Shown: positions 9,110 to 18,151 of the stretch, in pieces | Numbering within the stretch: position 1 is the first letter of the stretch | Layout: the number at the start of each line of letters is the position of its first letter | From: Acidobacteriota bacterium | GTDB lineage: Bacteria; Acidobacteriota; Terriglobia; Bryobacterales; Bryobacteraceae | Assembly (NCBI GenBank): GCA_947470805.1 | Contig: CANIVU010000019.1 | Span: forward strand, 1-64,000 | Direction: 5' to 3' | DNA length: 64,000 nucleotides | Made by a program: the position numbers and the translations under genes | The notes under the pieces: model-generated | Told to the model about the DNA's origin: nothing | What the model saw: only the letters and a program-made list of their open reading frames with translations | The model's database searches: none

Positions 9110-9960
9110 ACACCCGCGACCCTCTCGCCGTCCTCTCCAATCACCTCAGGACCCACGCCGACGCCACCATTTCCCTCGACGAAATGAGCCGCCTCACCGG
9201 CTACAGCCCCTTCCACCTCCAACGCAAATTCAAAGCCGCCTTCGGCGTAACCCCCAAGCAGTTCCAACGCAAGTGCCGCCTCGACAACTTAAAGTCCCAA
9301 CTCCGCCAATCCGACTCCGTCACCACAGCCATGTACAACGCCGGCTACTCTTCCTCCTCCCGTCTCTACGAACAATCCACCGCCAATCTCGGCATGACGC
9401 CCTCCCAATACCGCGCCCGCGGCGAAGGCCTCAAAATCTCCTGGGTGTCGCTCGAAACACCCCTTGGCCCCATCGCCCTCGCCGCCACCGACCACGGCCT
9501 CTGCTTCCTCGAATTCGGCGCGTCCAAGCACGCCCTCAAACAGCGCCTCGAAGCCGAGTTCCCCAACGCCACCCGCACCGAAGCCAACCCCGACACCCCC
9601 GCCCTCCGCGACTGGCACCAGGCCATCCTCGCCACAATAAACACCGGCGCCAACATGCCCAATCTTCCCCTCGACATCCGCGCCACGGCCTTTGAAACCC
9701 TCGTCTGGACCTACCTCCGCACCATCCCCGCCGGCGAAACGCGCAGCTACGCCGAAGTCGCCACCGCCATCGGCAAGCCTTCCTCCACGCGCGCCGTCGC
9801 CAACGCCTGCGGCCGAAACCCGGTGGCCCTCGCCATCCCGTGCCACCGCGTCATCCGCGCCTCCGGAGAACTCGGCGGCTATCGTTGGGGTCTCTCCACG
9901 AAAGCCGCCCTCCTCGCAAAAGAACATCAAGCCAACGACGGCAAATACGCCCGCGCGTAA
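9106..9960 (+). CDS. ada: Ada-like fusion: AraC-type regulator and O6-methylguanine-DNA methyltransferase
   Basis: A 284-residue cytoplasmic protein. Residues 1-105 are an AraC/XylS DNA-binding domain (two helix-turn-helices; LTGYSPFHLQRKFKAAFG and MYNAGYSSSSRLYE). Residues 110-275 are the suicide alkyltransferase that moves a methyl group from O6-methylguanine to its own Cys; PCHRV with the acceptor Cys at residue 246 is intact, as is the helix ending in RAVANACGRNP. Unlike E. coli Ada it lacks the N-terminal zinc domain that senses methyl phosphotriesters, so the way its regulator half is activated is unclear. CAGG lies just upstream of the start. The 3' end overlaps the convergent TIM-barrel gene by 34 bases. 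Confidence 0.92.
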   Translation: MNTRDPLAVLSNHLRTHADATISLDEMSRLTGYSPFHLQRKFKAAFGVTPKQFQRKCRLDNLKSQLRQSDSVTTAMYNAGYSSSSRLYEQSTANLGMTPSQYRARGEGLKISWVSLETPLGPIALAATDHGLCFLEFGASKHALKQRLEAEFPNATRTEANPDTPALRDWHQAILATINTGANMPNLPLDIRATAFETLVWTYLRTIPAGETRSYAEVATAIGKPSSTRAVANACGRNPVALAIPCHRVIRASGELGGYRWGLSTKAALLAKEHQANDGKYARA

Positions 9961-10958
9961 TCAATACTCTGCTGGTTCAGCCGGTCTTCCAACGCCAGCA
10001 CGCCCTCCGGCGAAAGCCCCGACGTCCGCGGCAGCGGCACCTTCGGCGGATTGTTCTTGATCCACGCAATCAACATCGCCAGATCCCGCGGCGGCACCGG
10101 GCTCTTGTCGTCATAGACCTTCCAATACTGCTCGGTAAAGATCGGCACCTTCAACGGATCCCGCGTCAGCATTTCCAACTGGAACAGCATCTTCGGGTCT
10201 TTCTTCTGGAACCGCGCCACAATCCCCGCCAAGTCCAACAACCCATCGCCGAAACCAACCTCCGACAGCAAAATCCCGTCGGAATAGAAGTCCACGCCAA
10301 TGTCCTTAAAGCTCACAAAAATCGTATAAGGCGCCAGCGTGTCAATCGTCTGCTGCGGCGTCTCAATCAGCGAAACGTTATTCACCAGATCCAGCGCCAC
10401 ACCCACATACTCACTGCCCGTCGACTTCACCCACGCCACCAGTTCATCCGACCGCCAGCCCTTGTGATTCTCAATCGCCAGCCGCATCTTGTACTTCCGC
10501 AAAATCGGCTCCGCCCGCCGCACAGCCGCTTTGCAAATGGCGTCAAACTCGTGGAACTCCGCCGCGCTTTTAAACTGCTCATACCGCCGTCCGGAGAACG
10601 GATCATGCACGCACTCCACGCGCCCGCCCATCTCCGCGCAAGCCTTCACCGACGCCTCATACTTCGGCAAATCCGCATCCGTCCGCGGCGTCCGCACCAG
10701 CACCACCAGCCGCATGTCGTACTTCTCAATCTGGTCCCGTAGCTTCTTGATCTTCACCGGGTCCAGGTCCGCTGGCAACGTCGTATGCGCGTTCCCCAGC
10801 CCCTTCTCATGGGCATATTCCACGATGTCCCAGCTCTTCCCCATCGCCCGCGCACGCGCCGTCAACCCCGGCCCCGCCGTCCCCAGAAACCGCATCCGCT
10901 TCGGCTGCGCCGCCAAAGCTCCTGCCGCCACCGTACCCAGTACTGTTCGTCGTGTCAT
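9927..10958 (-). CDS. Xylose isomerase-like TIM barrel protein (sugar phosphate isomerase/epimerase)
   Basis: A 343-residue exported protein, beginning with the Tat-type signal MTRRTVLGTVAAGALAAQ. The rest is an AP-endonuclease-2/xylose-isomerase fold: strand-end acidic and His residues appear in KMRLAIENHKG, VGVALDLVNN, IFVSFKDIGVDF and KMLFQLEML, which correspond to the divalent-metal site of the family. Such Tat-exported sugar isomerase-like proteins are common in Acidobacteriota and Planctomycetota; the true substrate is generally unknown. It is divergent from TonB receptor 1 with only 40 bases between the starts, so promoters must overlap. Confidence 0.82.
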   Translation of the reverse strand: MTRRTVLGTVAAGALAAQPKRMRFLGTAGPGLTARARAMGKSWDIVEYAHEKGLGNAHTTLPADLDPVKIKKLRDQIEKYDMRLVVLVRTPRTDADLPKYEASVKACAEMGGRVECVHDPFSGRRYEQFKSAAEFHEFDAICKAAVRRAEPILRKYKMRLAIENHKGWRSDELVAWVKSTGSEYVGVALDLVNNVSLIETPQQTIDTLAPYTIFVSFKDIGVDFYSDGILLSEVGFGDGLLDLAGIVARFQKKDPKMLFQLEMLTRDPLKVPIFTEQYWKVYDDKSPVPPRDLAMLIAWIKNNPPKVPLPRTSGLSPEGVLALEDRLNQQSIDYARAYLPSLA

Positions 10959-10967
10959 GCACCGAAT

Positions 10968-10973
10968 ACCCTA
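10968..10973 (-). promoter_or_regulatory. Possible -10 element of the TIM-barrel gene
   Basis: TAGGGT on the minus strand ends 9 bases before the ATG at 10958. It sits back to back with a plus-strand hexamer at 10987-10992 in a 40-base divergent gap. Confidence 0.3.
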
Positions 10974-10986
10974 TCACTTCCTTGGC

Positions 10987-10992
10987 TACGAT
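10987..10992 (+). promoter_or_regulatory. Possible -10 element of TonB receptor 1
   Basis: TACGAT ends 6 bases before the ATG at 10999; no Shine-Dalgarno lies between. It supports 10999 as the start, right where the signal peptide begins. Confidence 0.4.
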
Positions 10993-10998
10993 GAGAAC

Positions 10999-13900
10999 AT
11001 GTGGAAGCTCCTTCTGGCCCTGGCCCTCACCCTCTCCGCCCAAACCTTCACCGCCCGCCTCGCCGGCACCATTACCGACCCTTCCAACAGCCCCATCCCC
11101 GCCGCACAGATCACCCTCACCAACACCGCCACCACCGCCGCCCAATCCACCGCTTCCAACAACACCGGCGCCTACGTCTTCCCCTCCCTCCCGCCCGGCA
11201 ACTACGAAATTGCCATCGCCGCCCAGGGCTTCCAACGGCAACTCCAAAAGAACATCACCCTCGAAATCAACCAGGCCGCCAACCTCGACGTCAAACTTGC
11301 CGTCGCCAGCCTCGCCACCGAAGTTCAGGTGACCGAAGAAGCCCCCCTCCTCCAAACCGAAACCGGCAACGTCGGCACCACGATCAACGCGCAGACCCTC
11401 GACGAACTCCCCCTCGTCCAACGCGACGTCATGGCCGTCGTCCGCCTCGCCCCCGGCGTCGTCGCCAAGTCCCAGGTCGGCGATGCCCGCGGCGGCCGCG
11501 GCGTCTTCAACTCCAACTTCTCCGTCGGCGGCGGCCGCACCTCGACGAACGAAGTCCTCCTCGATGGCGCCGTCAACACCATCGGCGATTTCAACGGCGT
11601 CGCCTTCTCCCCGCCCCCCGATGCCGTCCAGGAGTTCCGCGTCGAGACCAACTCCTTCTCCGCCGAGTTCGGCCGCACCGGCGGCGGCGCCGTCAACATC
11701 GTCACCAAGTCCGGCGGCAACCAGTTCCACGGCACCGCCTACTACTACCACCAGAACGATTTCCTCAACGCCAACAGCTTCGTCAACAACCGCTTCGGCA
11801 CCATCCGCCCTGTCCTCCGCCGCCATCAATACGGCTTCACCGCCGGCGGCCCCGTCGTTATCCCGCGCCTCTACAACGGCAAAAACAAAACGTTCTTCTT
11901 CACCGCCTTCGAAGGCCGCCGCGAGAAGGACCCCGTCCGCTCCATCACCAGCGTCCCCACCGCCCTCGAACGCAACGGCGACTTCTCCGAAACCCGTTTC
12001 CTCGCCGCCAACGGCGCCCAGCTCATCAACATCTACGACCCCGCCACATCCCGCGTCGTCAACGGCGTCCGCTCCCGCGCCCTCTTCCCCAACAACCAGA
12101 TCCCCCGCGACCGCTTCAACCCCGTCGCCGTCAAAATGCTCGCCGAATACCCCGACCCCAATCGCCCCGGCTCCTCCATCACCGGCCGCCAGAACTACCT
12201 CTTCGCCGGCAACCGCGGCTACTCCCGCGACCTCTCCACCACCCGCCTCGACCACAACTTCTCCGAGAAACACCGCATCTTCGGCCGCTACTCCCAGCAA
12301 CACTCCCTCGACTCCCAACCCTCCGTCAAAGTCCGCTTCACCAACTCCAACAACACCAAAGACTCCTTCTACAACACCGGCCTCGACGACACCTTCCAGA
12401 TCACCCCCCGCCTCTTCAACGTCTTCCGCTACATGTACGTCCGCTACCGCGCCAACCTCGTCTCCAACACCCTCGGCTTCGACCCCACCACCCTCGGCCT
12501 GCCCAACTACGTCCGCGACTCCGCCAACGTCCTCATCTACCCCAACGTCTCCATAGGCTCCGGCATCCCCGACTTGGGCGGCACCGCCTTCAACAACCAG
12601 CCCCGCGACACCCAGGGCTTCCAGAACAATCTCTTGTACGCCCGCGGCAACCACACCATGAAGATGGGCGCCGAATACCGCCTCTACCGCTTCTACCCCT
12701 ATCAAATCTCCAATCCCACCGGCGCCTACACGTTCAACCAGTTCTACACCTCCAGCGATCAAATCGGCACCGCCCGCCCCGAACAGGGCCTCGGCCTCGC
12801 CAGCTTCCTGCTCGGCTTCGGCTCCTTCACCTACGAAAAGGTGGAACCCCTCTCCGCCTACCAGCACTACATGGGCAGCTATTTCCAGGACGATTGGAAA
12901 GTCACCTCCAAACTCACGCTCAACCTGGGCGTCCGCTGGGAAGCCGAAACCGGCACCGGCGAGGCCCACGACCGCCTCACTTACTTCGACCCCGCCAAAG
13001 GCGCCATCCTCTTCACCGGCGGCCCCAACCCGCGCACCATCCGCAAAACCAACTGGCGCAACTTCGGCCCACGCCTCGGCTTCGCCTATCGCCTCGATAA
13101 CAAGACCGCTATCCGCGGCGGCTACGGCATCTTCTATCTCCCCATCGGTCTCGAAACCGCCATCGTCACCACCCCCTTCAGCTTCAACGTCAATGCCGAC
13201 GTCTTCAACGCCGACTACTCCCCCAAGACCACTCTCTCCAATCCCTTCCCCACCGGCATCGTCCGCCCCAGTTCCACCAACCGCGTCGACGACGGCACCT
13301 TCCGCCTCGGCAACAACGCCAACATCGTCCTCCGCGACCAGCCCGCCTCCTACGTCCAGCAATGGAACTTCGCCGTCGCCCGCCAGATCGGCCGAACCAG
13401 TTCCCTCGACGTCACCTACTTCGGCAACCGCGGCATCCATCTCCCCACCAACTCGCTCGAACTCAATCAAATCGATCCTAAGAACCTCGCCAACGGCGGC
13501 GCCTTCCTCAACGAACGCGTCGCAAACCCGTACTTCGGCAAAGGCCTCCCCGGCCTCCTCTCCCAAGCCACCATCCCCCGCATGCAACTGCTGAAGCCCT
13601 ACCCCCAATTCGCCTCCCCCACCACAGCCAACGCCTACGGCGGCAGCCTCATCTACTTCCGCCCTCCCGTCGCCGATAGCATCTATCACGCCGTCACCTT
13701 TCGCTACGATCGCAAGTTCACGAAAGGCTTCAGCCTCGGCGCCCACTACACGATTTCCAAAGTCCTCGAAACCGGCGGCGGCGGCAACGGCATCGCCTTC
13801 CTCGACCCCGCCGGCATCCGCGACATCTACAACATCCGCCTCGAACGCAGCGTCGGCTCCTTCGACGTACCCCAACGCCTCGTCGTGACCATCGCCACCC

Positions 13901-14457
13901 AACTCCCCTTCGGCAAAGGCAAACAGTTCTTCAACAAAAGCAAACTCGCCAACCGCTTCATCGGCAACTGGCAGTTCTTCGCCAACGGCACCATGCAGTC
14001 CGGTCTCCCCGTCAACGTCGGCGGCCCGGACATCTCCCGCATCGCCGGCGCCAGCCCCTCCCGCGCCAGCGTCGTCGCCGGTGTCGACCCCAAACTCCCG
14101 CTCTCCCAGTCCATCGCCAACAGCCGCGACTGGTCCAACTCCTGCGGCTGCACCAAGCCCTGGTTCAACCCTGCGGCCTTCACCACAACGCCCGAATTCC
14201 AAATCCCCAACGGCCCCCGCTTCCTCCCCAACGTGCGCGAAGGCTGGCTCCGCTCCATCGACGCCAATCTCCAAAAATCCGTCTTCGTCACTGAGCGCAT
14301 CCGCCTCTCGCTTCAACTCCGCGCCTTCAACGTCCTGAACCAGGTCAGCTTCGGCGGCCCCAGCGTCATCACCGTCGGCCAGGCCAACTTCGGCTCCGCC
14401 GGCGGCGTCGTCGATAACGCCCGCCGAGCCGAAGTCGGCGCCAAGCTCTACTTCTGA
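10999..14457 (+). CDS. TonB-dependent receptor 1 with N-terminal carboxypeptidase-regulatory-like domain
   Basis: An outer-membrane protein of 1152 residues. Order: signal peptide (MWKLLLALALTLSAQT); a CarboxypepD_reg-like beta-sandwich (about residues 18-105: ARLAGTITDPSNSPIPAA, GAYVFPSLPPGNYEI); a plug region (AVVRLAPGVVAK, NEVLLDGAVNT, ETNSFSAEFGRTGGGAVNI); then a large beta-barrel ending in the aromatic terminus VGAKLYF expected for outer-membrane insertion. This Oar-like class is expanded in Solibacter-type genomes and is thought to import or bind large organic substrates with TonB energy. No SusD-like partner is adjacent. An in-frame upstream extension to 10489 lies inside the divergent gene and is rejected. 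Confidence 0.9.
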   Translation: MWKLLLALALTLSAQTFTARLAGTITDPSNSPIPAAQITLTNTATTAAQSTASNNTGAYVFPSLPPGNYEIAIAAQGFQRQLQKNITLEINQAANLDVKLAVASLATEVQVTEEAPLLQTETGNVGTTINAQTLDELPLVQRDVMAVVRLAPGVVAKSQVGDARGGRGVFNSNFSVGGGRTSTNEVLLDGAVNTIGDFNGVAFSPPPDAVQEFRVETNSFSAEFGRTGGGAVNIVTKSGGNQFHGTAYYYHQNDFLNANSFVNNRFGTIRPVLRRHQYGFTAGGPVVIPRLYNGKNKTFFFTAFEGRREKDPVRSITSVPTALERNGDFSETRFLAANGAQLINIYDPATSRVVNGVRSRALFPNNQIPRDRFNPVAVKMLAEYPDPNRPGSSITGRQNYLFAGNRGYSRDLSTTRLDHNFSEKHRIFGRYSQQHSLDSQPSVKVRFTNSNNTKDSFYNTGLDDTFQITPRLFNVFRYMYVRYRANLVSNTLGFDPTTLGLPNYVRDSANVLIYPNVSIGSGIPDLGGTAFNNQPRDTQGFQNNLLYARGNHTMKMGAEYRLYRFYPYQISNPTGAYTFNQFYTSSDQIGTARPEQGLGLASFLLGFGSFTYEKVEPLSAYQHYMGSYFQDDWKVTSKLTLNLGVRWEAETGTGEAHDRLTYFDPAKGAILFTGGPNPRTIRKTNWRNFGPRLGFAYRLDNKTAIRGGYGIFYLPIGLETAIVTTPFSFNVNADVFNADYSPKTTLSNPFPTGIVRPSSTNRVDDGTFRLGNNANIVLRDQPASYVQQWNFAVARQIGRTSSLDVTYFGNRGIHLPTNSLELNQIDPKNLANGGAFLNERVANPYFGKGLPGLLSQATIPRMQLLKPYPQFASPTTANAYGGSLIYFRPPVADSIYHAVTFRYDRKFTKGFSLGAHYTISKVLETGGGGNGIAFLDPAGIRDIYNIRLERSVGSFDVPQRLVVTIATQLPFGKGKQFFNKSKLANRFIGNWQFFANGTMQSGLPVNVGGPDISRIAGASPSRASVVAGVDPKLPLSQSIANSRDWSNSCGCTKPWFNPAAFTTTPEFQIPNGPRFLPNVREGWLRSIDANLQKSVFVTERIRLSLQLRAFNVLNQVSFGGPSVITVGQANFGSAGGVVDNARRAEVGAKLYF

Positions 14458-14554
14458 CGCCACCGGCCATATCCGGTCATCCGACCGCCGAACATCGCCA
14501 CCACCCCCGCCAATCCCGCTAAACTCGTGGCCCCCCGCATGCATCACCAATTGC

Positions 14555-14725
14555 ATGTCCTTCGGAATCTACCTCGCCGGCTTCCTGCTCCTCATGGCCG
14601 GCCTCATCTACGGCGCCACCATTGTCAACGTCCCCACGCAGTGGATCGTCGTTGCAACCATGGTCCTCGCCGGCCTTGGCGTGCTCTCCGCCGTCAAAGC
14701 CACCAAGGGCCGCGACCCCTCATAA
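14555..14725 (+). CDS. Small membrane protein, two predicted helices
   Basis: A 56-residue reading frame beginning MSFGIYLAGFLLLMAGLIYG and ending in a short charged tail (KATKGRDPS). Two hydrophobic segments (about residues 4-20 and 28-46) with a Pro/Gln turn between form a hairpin typical of small inner-membrane proteins. Third codon positions are mostly C, as in neighbouring plus-strand genes, which supports coding. No clear ribosome-binding site is seen. It precedes a secreted protein gene by 32 bases and could be co-transcribed with it. Function unknown. Confidence 0.55.
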   Translation: MSFGIYLAGFLLLMAGLIYGATIVNVPTQWIVVATMVLAGLGVLSAVKATKGRDPS

Positions 14726-14757
14726 CTCGCCCGAAGGAACGGAACAGGAACTCCCAA

Positions 14758-15195
14758 ATGACAACAACAACCAGACGCCTCTGCCTCGCCACGTTTATCC
14801 TCGGCCCTGCCGCTCTCGCCCAGAGCCGAACGCAGGATCGCGGTGCAGTCACCGCCACCATCAACGACTGCGAACGCCAGACGAACGGCTTCGTCGGCTC
14901 CCTCCGCCAGGCGCTCAATCAGGCCAATGTCCGCTACGAACGCAAGGAGGACCTCCTCCGCAGCGCCCGAGATCTGGAAGGCGCCATGGATAAAGTCGGC
15001 GACGCCTGGAACCGCGACAACAACCCCGAGCGCGCCGGTGAACACGTTCGCGTCGCCATTGGCGCCGCTCGCGAAATCAATCAAATCATGGTCCGCCGCC
15101 GTCTCAATCGCGATACGGAACAGCGCTGGAATCTGGTCCGCCGCGAACTGAATCTCCTCGCCCGGGCCTTCAACACGCAGGGCCTTGGCCGCTAA
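14758..15195 (+). CDS. Secreted helical protein of unknown function
   Basis: A 145-residue product starting with a signal peptide (MTTTTRRLCLATFILGPAALAQ). The mature part is rich in charged and amide residues with heptad-like helices (VGSLRQALNQANV, DLEGAMDKVGDAWNRDN, QIMVRRRLNRDTEQRWNLVRR), so a helical bundle in the periplasm is likely. Not recognised as a named family. AGGAAC and GGAACAGGAA occur 10 to 25 bases upstream of the ATG and may serve for ribosome binding. Confidence 0.6.
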   Translation: MTTTTRRLCLATFILGPAALAQSRTQDRGAVTATINDCERQTNGFVGSLRQALNQANVRYERKEDLLRSARDLEGAMDKVGDAWNRDNNPERAGEHVRVAIGAAREINQIMVRRRLNRDTEQRWNLVRRELNLLARAFNTQGLGR

Positions 15196-15230
15196 CCAGA
15201 GCCCCCATTCCAAACCTGCCCGCCGGTCCC

Positions 15231-15236
15231 TATACT
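15231..15236 (+). promoter_or_regulatory. Possible -10 element of the SPFH operon
   Basis: TATACT, one base from the sigma-70 consensus, ends 10 bases before the ATG at 15247. A transcript from it would have a leader of only a few bases. Confidence 0.4.
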
Positions 15237-15246
15237 TAGCAGTGCT

Positions 15247-16257
15247 ATGGACATGCTAACCAGTTTCCTCGTGGGCATCGGCCTATGGTTCCTCATCCGC
15301 TTCGTGCTGATGGGCTTCTACACAGTTAATCAAAGCGAACGCGCCGTAAAAACCCGCTTCGGACGGGCCGACCGTCTCGGCCCCTCCACCCTCGAAGACC
15401 CCATCGCGCAATGCCTGCGCCCCGAAGAGCGCGAACGCTACGTCTACCCGCAAGTCCGCGTCATCCACCCCGGCGGCCCCTATTTCAAAATGCCCTGGGA
15501 GCGAATTCACAAAGTCTCCGTCGCCACCATGACCGTCAACATGGCCCTCGACCTCGAAGACCCCCAAGCCAATGAGAACGGCGCCCGCCTCGAAGCCGTC
15601 ACCAAGGATCAACTCAACACCGGCCTCACCGGTCAGATCCGCTACCGCGTCAGCGAACGCAACCTCTACGCCTTCCTCTTCGGCACGAAGAAACCCTTCG
15701 TCCACGTCATGGCCTACTTCGTCAGCGTCCTCCGCCAGCGCATCGCCAACTTCGAGGCAAAAAACGCCCCCGCCTTCCAACCCCCAACCATCCCCTCCTC
15801 CGACCCCGCCATCAACATACCCGGCACCGAAATGATCGGCGTCTCCATCAACGACCTCCGCAAAAACCTCCGCGACCTCAACGACTACATGGAGCAGGAG
15901 TGCAAGTCCGCCGAAGCCCGCTACGGCGTTGTCTTCGACGCCAGTCTCATCACCGGCATCGACCCGCCCGCCGAAGTCGAATCCGCCCTCGCCGCCATCA
16001 ACACCGCCCACAATCAGGTATCGAGCGATATCTCTCTCGCCCAGGCCCACGCCGATCAGAAAATCGAACAGTCCAAACGCGCCGTTGAAATCGAGACCCT
16101 TCGCGCCGAAGCCGAAATGGAGCCGCTCCGCGCGCAAGCCGCCGAACTGCTCGAAACCTACAAGGCCGGCCCCGAAGTCCTCGCCGCTTATCTCCGCAAC
16201 GTCCGCCTGTCGCTCTACGAACGCGCCCAGCAAGTCTTCCTGGAGGTGTCCCGATGA
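15247..16257 (+). CDS. SPFH/Band 7 domain membrane protein, first of a pair
   Basis: A 336-residue protein anchored by an N-terminal membrane helix (FLVGIGLWFLIRFVLMGFY), followed by an SPFH (stomatin/prohibitin/flotillin/HflK) domain (VNQSERAVKTRFGRAD, GGPYFKMPWERIHKVSV, IRYRVSERNLYAFLFG) and a C-terminal Glu/Ala-rich coiled coil (about residues 245-310, QKIEQSKRAVEIETLRAEAE). SPFH proteins form large ring assemblies that organise membrane proteins or proteases. The stop overlaps the start of the second SPFH gene (ATGA), so the two are probably made in fixed ratio and may form a hetero-oligomer like HflK/HflC, although neither resembles those closely. Confidence 0.82.
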   Translation: MDMLTSFLVGIGLWFLIRFVLMGFYTVNQSERAVKTRFGRADRLGPSTLEDPIAQCLRPEERERYVYPQVRVIHPGGPYFKMPWERIHKVSVATMTVNMALDLEDPQANENGARLEAVTKDQLNTGLTGQIRYRVSERNLYAFLFGTKKPFVHVMAYFVSVLRQRIANFEAKNAPAFQPPTIPSSDPAINIPGTEMIGVSINDLRKNLRDLNDYMEQECKSAEARYGVVFDASLITGIDPPAEVESALAAINTAHNQVSSDISLAQAHADQKIEQSKRAVEIETLRAEAEMEPLRAQAAELLETYKAGPEVLAAYLRNVRLSLYERAQQVFLEVSR

Positions 16258-17153
16258 TCGAAGCAATCGCCTTCGTCTTTCTGTTCTTCGTCGCCGAAGT
16301 CGTCCTCCGCACGCTCGGCCGCATCTTCGGCCTCTACGCCACCGTCCAGGAACGCGAATGCAAGGTCTACGTCCTGTTCGGCAAAGTGCTCGGCGTACTC
16401 GATGAACCCGGCCTCCACATCCTCCCGTTCAAGCTCGGCCCCTCCGCCTTCATCGTCAATTTCTTCGGAAAATGCTACTCGCTCGACCTCCGGCTCGACC
16501 AGCAATACCTCCGCTCCCAGGCCGTCAACTCCGAAGAAGGCGCGCCCATGGGCATCGGCATCTGGTACGAAATGTGGATCAGCGACCCGGTCTCCTTCCT
16601 CTTTAAAAACACCGATCCCCGCGGCTCCCTCCAGGCCAACGTCTCCAGCTCCGCCGTCCGCTGCCTCAGTAACATGCCGCTCGCCGACATGCTCGAAACG
16701 CGCCATCAAATGAGCCAGGCCGTTCGCGCCGAAGTCTCCGCCAAGTCCAATGAATGGGGCTACAAAACCGGCACCGTCTACATCCGCAAGGTCCACTTCC
16801 GCGACGTCGGCATGATCCGCCAGATCGAAGAAAAAGTGGTCAACCGCCTGCGTCAGGTGACGTCCGCCATCCGCCAGGCCGGCGCCAACCAGGTCAGCGT
16901 CATCACCAGTTCCGCCGAACGCAAAGCCGCCGTCGAATTCGCACGCGCCGCCGCCATCCGCCCCGCCACGCTCCGCCGCGTGTTAACCGAAATCGTCGGC
17001 GTCCCGGCCGTCAACAAAGCGCTCTTCGAAATCCTCGAAAACCAGCGCATGCTCGCCAGCGGAGCGAGATTGAACCTCCTCTCCGCCGGTCAGCACAACG
17101 GCGCCATCTCCTCTCTCATCGCCGCCCAGCCCGGCCCCCCGCCCAAGCCGTGA
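16254..17153 (+). CDS. SPFH/Band 7 domain membrane protein, second of a pair
   Basis: A 299-residue protein with an N-terminal membrane helix (IEAIAFVFLFFVAEVVL) and an SPFH domain (VQERECKVYVLFGKVLG, DEPGLHILPFKLGP, WYEMWISDPVSFLFKN). The last third is more basic and helical (IEEKVVNRLRQVTSAIRQAG) and lacks the long coiled coil of its partner. It starts four bases inside the upstream SPFH gene and its stop overlaps the GTG of the acid-sugar kinase gene, giving a three-gene coupled chain. Its likely role is as scaffold subunit together with the product of 15247. Confidence 0.78.
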   Translation: MIEAIAFVFLFFVAEVVLRTLGRIFGLYATVQERECKVYVLFGKVLGVLDEPGLHILPFKLGPSAFIVNFFGKCYSLDLRLDQQYLRSQAVNSEEGAPMGIGIWYEMWISDPVSFLFKNTDPRGSLQANVSSSAVRCLSNMPLADMLETRHQMSQAVRAEVSAKSNEWGYKTGTVYIRKVHFRDVGMIRQIEEKVVNRLRQVTSAIRQAGANQVSVITSSAERKAAVEFARAAAIRPATLRRVLTEIVGVPAVNKALFEILENQRMLASGARLNLLSAGQHNGAISSLIAAQPGPPPKP

Positions 17154-18118
17154 CCGCGCTCGTCCTTGCCGATGACGCCACCGGCGCCCTCGAATGTGCC
17201 TCCCTGCTGGCCCTATATGACCAGCAGGCGTGGCGCGTTGTCGACACGCAGTCCCGCCATCTAACCCCCACCAAAGCCGCCGCCGCCATCCGCCCCTACG
17301 CCACCAACCCCAAAATCTACAAGAAGACAGACTCTGCCCTCCGCGGCAGCATCGCCGCCGAGCTCGAAGCGCTCCTCCCCCGCACCGTTGTCTACATCCC
17401 CGCCTACCCCAACCTTGGCCGTACCGTCGTCAATGGCGAACTTCTCATCCACGGCACCCCCGTCGCCGAAACCGATTTCGCCCGCGACCCCCGCCATCCC
17501 ATCAAATCCTCCACCATCAAAGACCTCTTCAAAAGCGCCATCCTCATCCCCGACATCTCCACCCTCAAAGCCAATCTCCACCAACCCGCCATCCTCATCT
17601 GCGACGCCTCCACCAACGAAGACCTCGCCGAAATCGCCAAATTCCTCAACAAAAACGTAATCATCGCCAGTCCCGCCGGCTTCATCCCCCATTGGGCACA
17701 GCTCTGCGAACTCCCCCCAGCCACGCCCCCATCAGTCCCCAGCCCCCAAACCTGGCTAGTCATCCGCGGCTCCCGCCACCCCCAATCCGTCCGCCAATCC
17801 CAACACGCCAAGTCCCTGCAAATCCCCGTCATCGAAGCCCCGGAACAAACCCACGAAAACCCCGACGCCATCGCCCAGTCCCTCGCCGAAACCGCCAAAA
17901 CACACATTGAACAACACCACCCGCAAGGCATCATCGTCATGGGCGGCGACACCGTCTTCGCCCTCTGGCGCGCTCTCGGCATCACCCAAATCACACCTCT
18001 CCCCGAACGCCTCCCCGGCATCGCCGCCAGTTGGAGCCCCGAAACCCAAATCCTCTTCCTCACCAAAGCCGGCGGCTTCGGCGACGAAAGGTTGATCGAA
18101 AAAATCACGCAGCCCTGA
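17150..18118 (+). CDS. DUF1537 four-carbon acid sugar kinase family protein
   Basis: A 322-residue cytoplasmic protein of the DUF1537 family, whose members phosphorylate four-carbon acid sugars such as threonate and erythronate at O4. N-terminal substrate domain: LVLADDATGALECASLL (DDxTG signature), KIYKKTDSALRGS, and YPNLGRTVVNGELLIHG. C-terminal nucleotide domain: GIIVMGGDTVFALWRALG. It is shorter than typical members (about 400-420 residues). The GTG start at 17150 overlaps the stop of the SPFH gene and begins directly at the first strand of the fold. The PdxA-type dehydrogenase gene at 18759 is the usual partner, converting the phosphorylated product to dihydroxyacetone phosphate. Confidence 0.85.
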   Translation: MTALVLADDATGALECASLLALYDQQAWRVVDTQSRHLTPTKAAAAIRPYATNPKIYKKTDSALRGSIAAELEALLPRTVVYIPAYPNLGRTVVNGELLIHGTPVAETDFARDPRHPIKSSTIKDLFKSAILIPDISTLKANLHQPAILICDASTNEDLAEIAKFLNKNVIIASPAGFIPHWAQLCELPPATPPSVPSPQTWLVIRGSRHPQSVRQSQHAKSLQIPVIEAPEQTHENPDAIAQSLAETAKTHIEQHHPQGIIVMGGDTVFALWRALGITQITPLPERLPGIAASWSPETQILFLTKAGGFGDERLIEKITQP

Positions 18119-18151
18119 AATATCCGTGGCCCCTATTTCGCTCTTACCTGC

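Noticed and set aside
10807-14556. Very long open frame antisense to TonB receptor 1 (over 1200 codons)
   Set aside because: It is a mirror of strong C bias at third positions on the plus strand. The antisense protein is Gly/Val/Glu/Asp-rich with no domain, while the plus strand has signal peptide, plug and barrel motifs.
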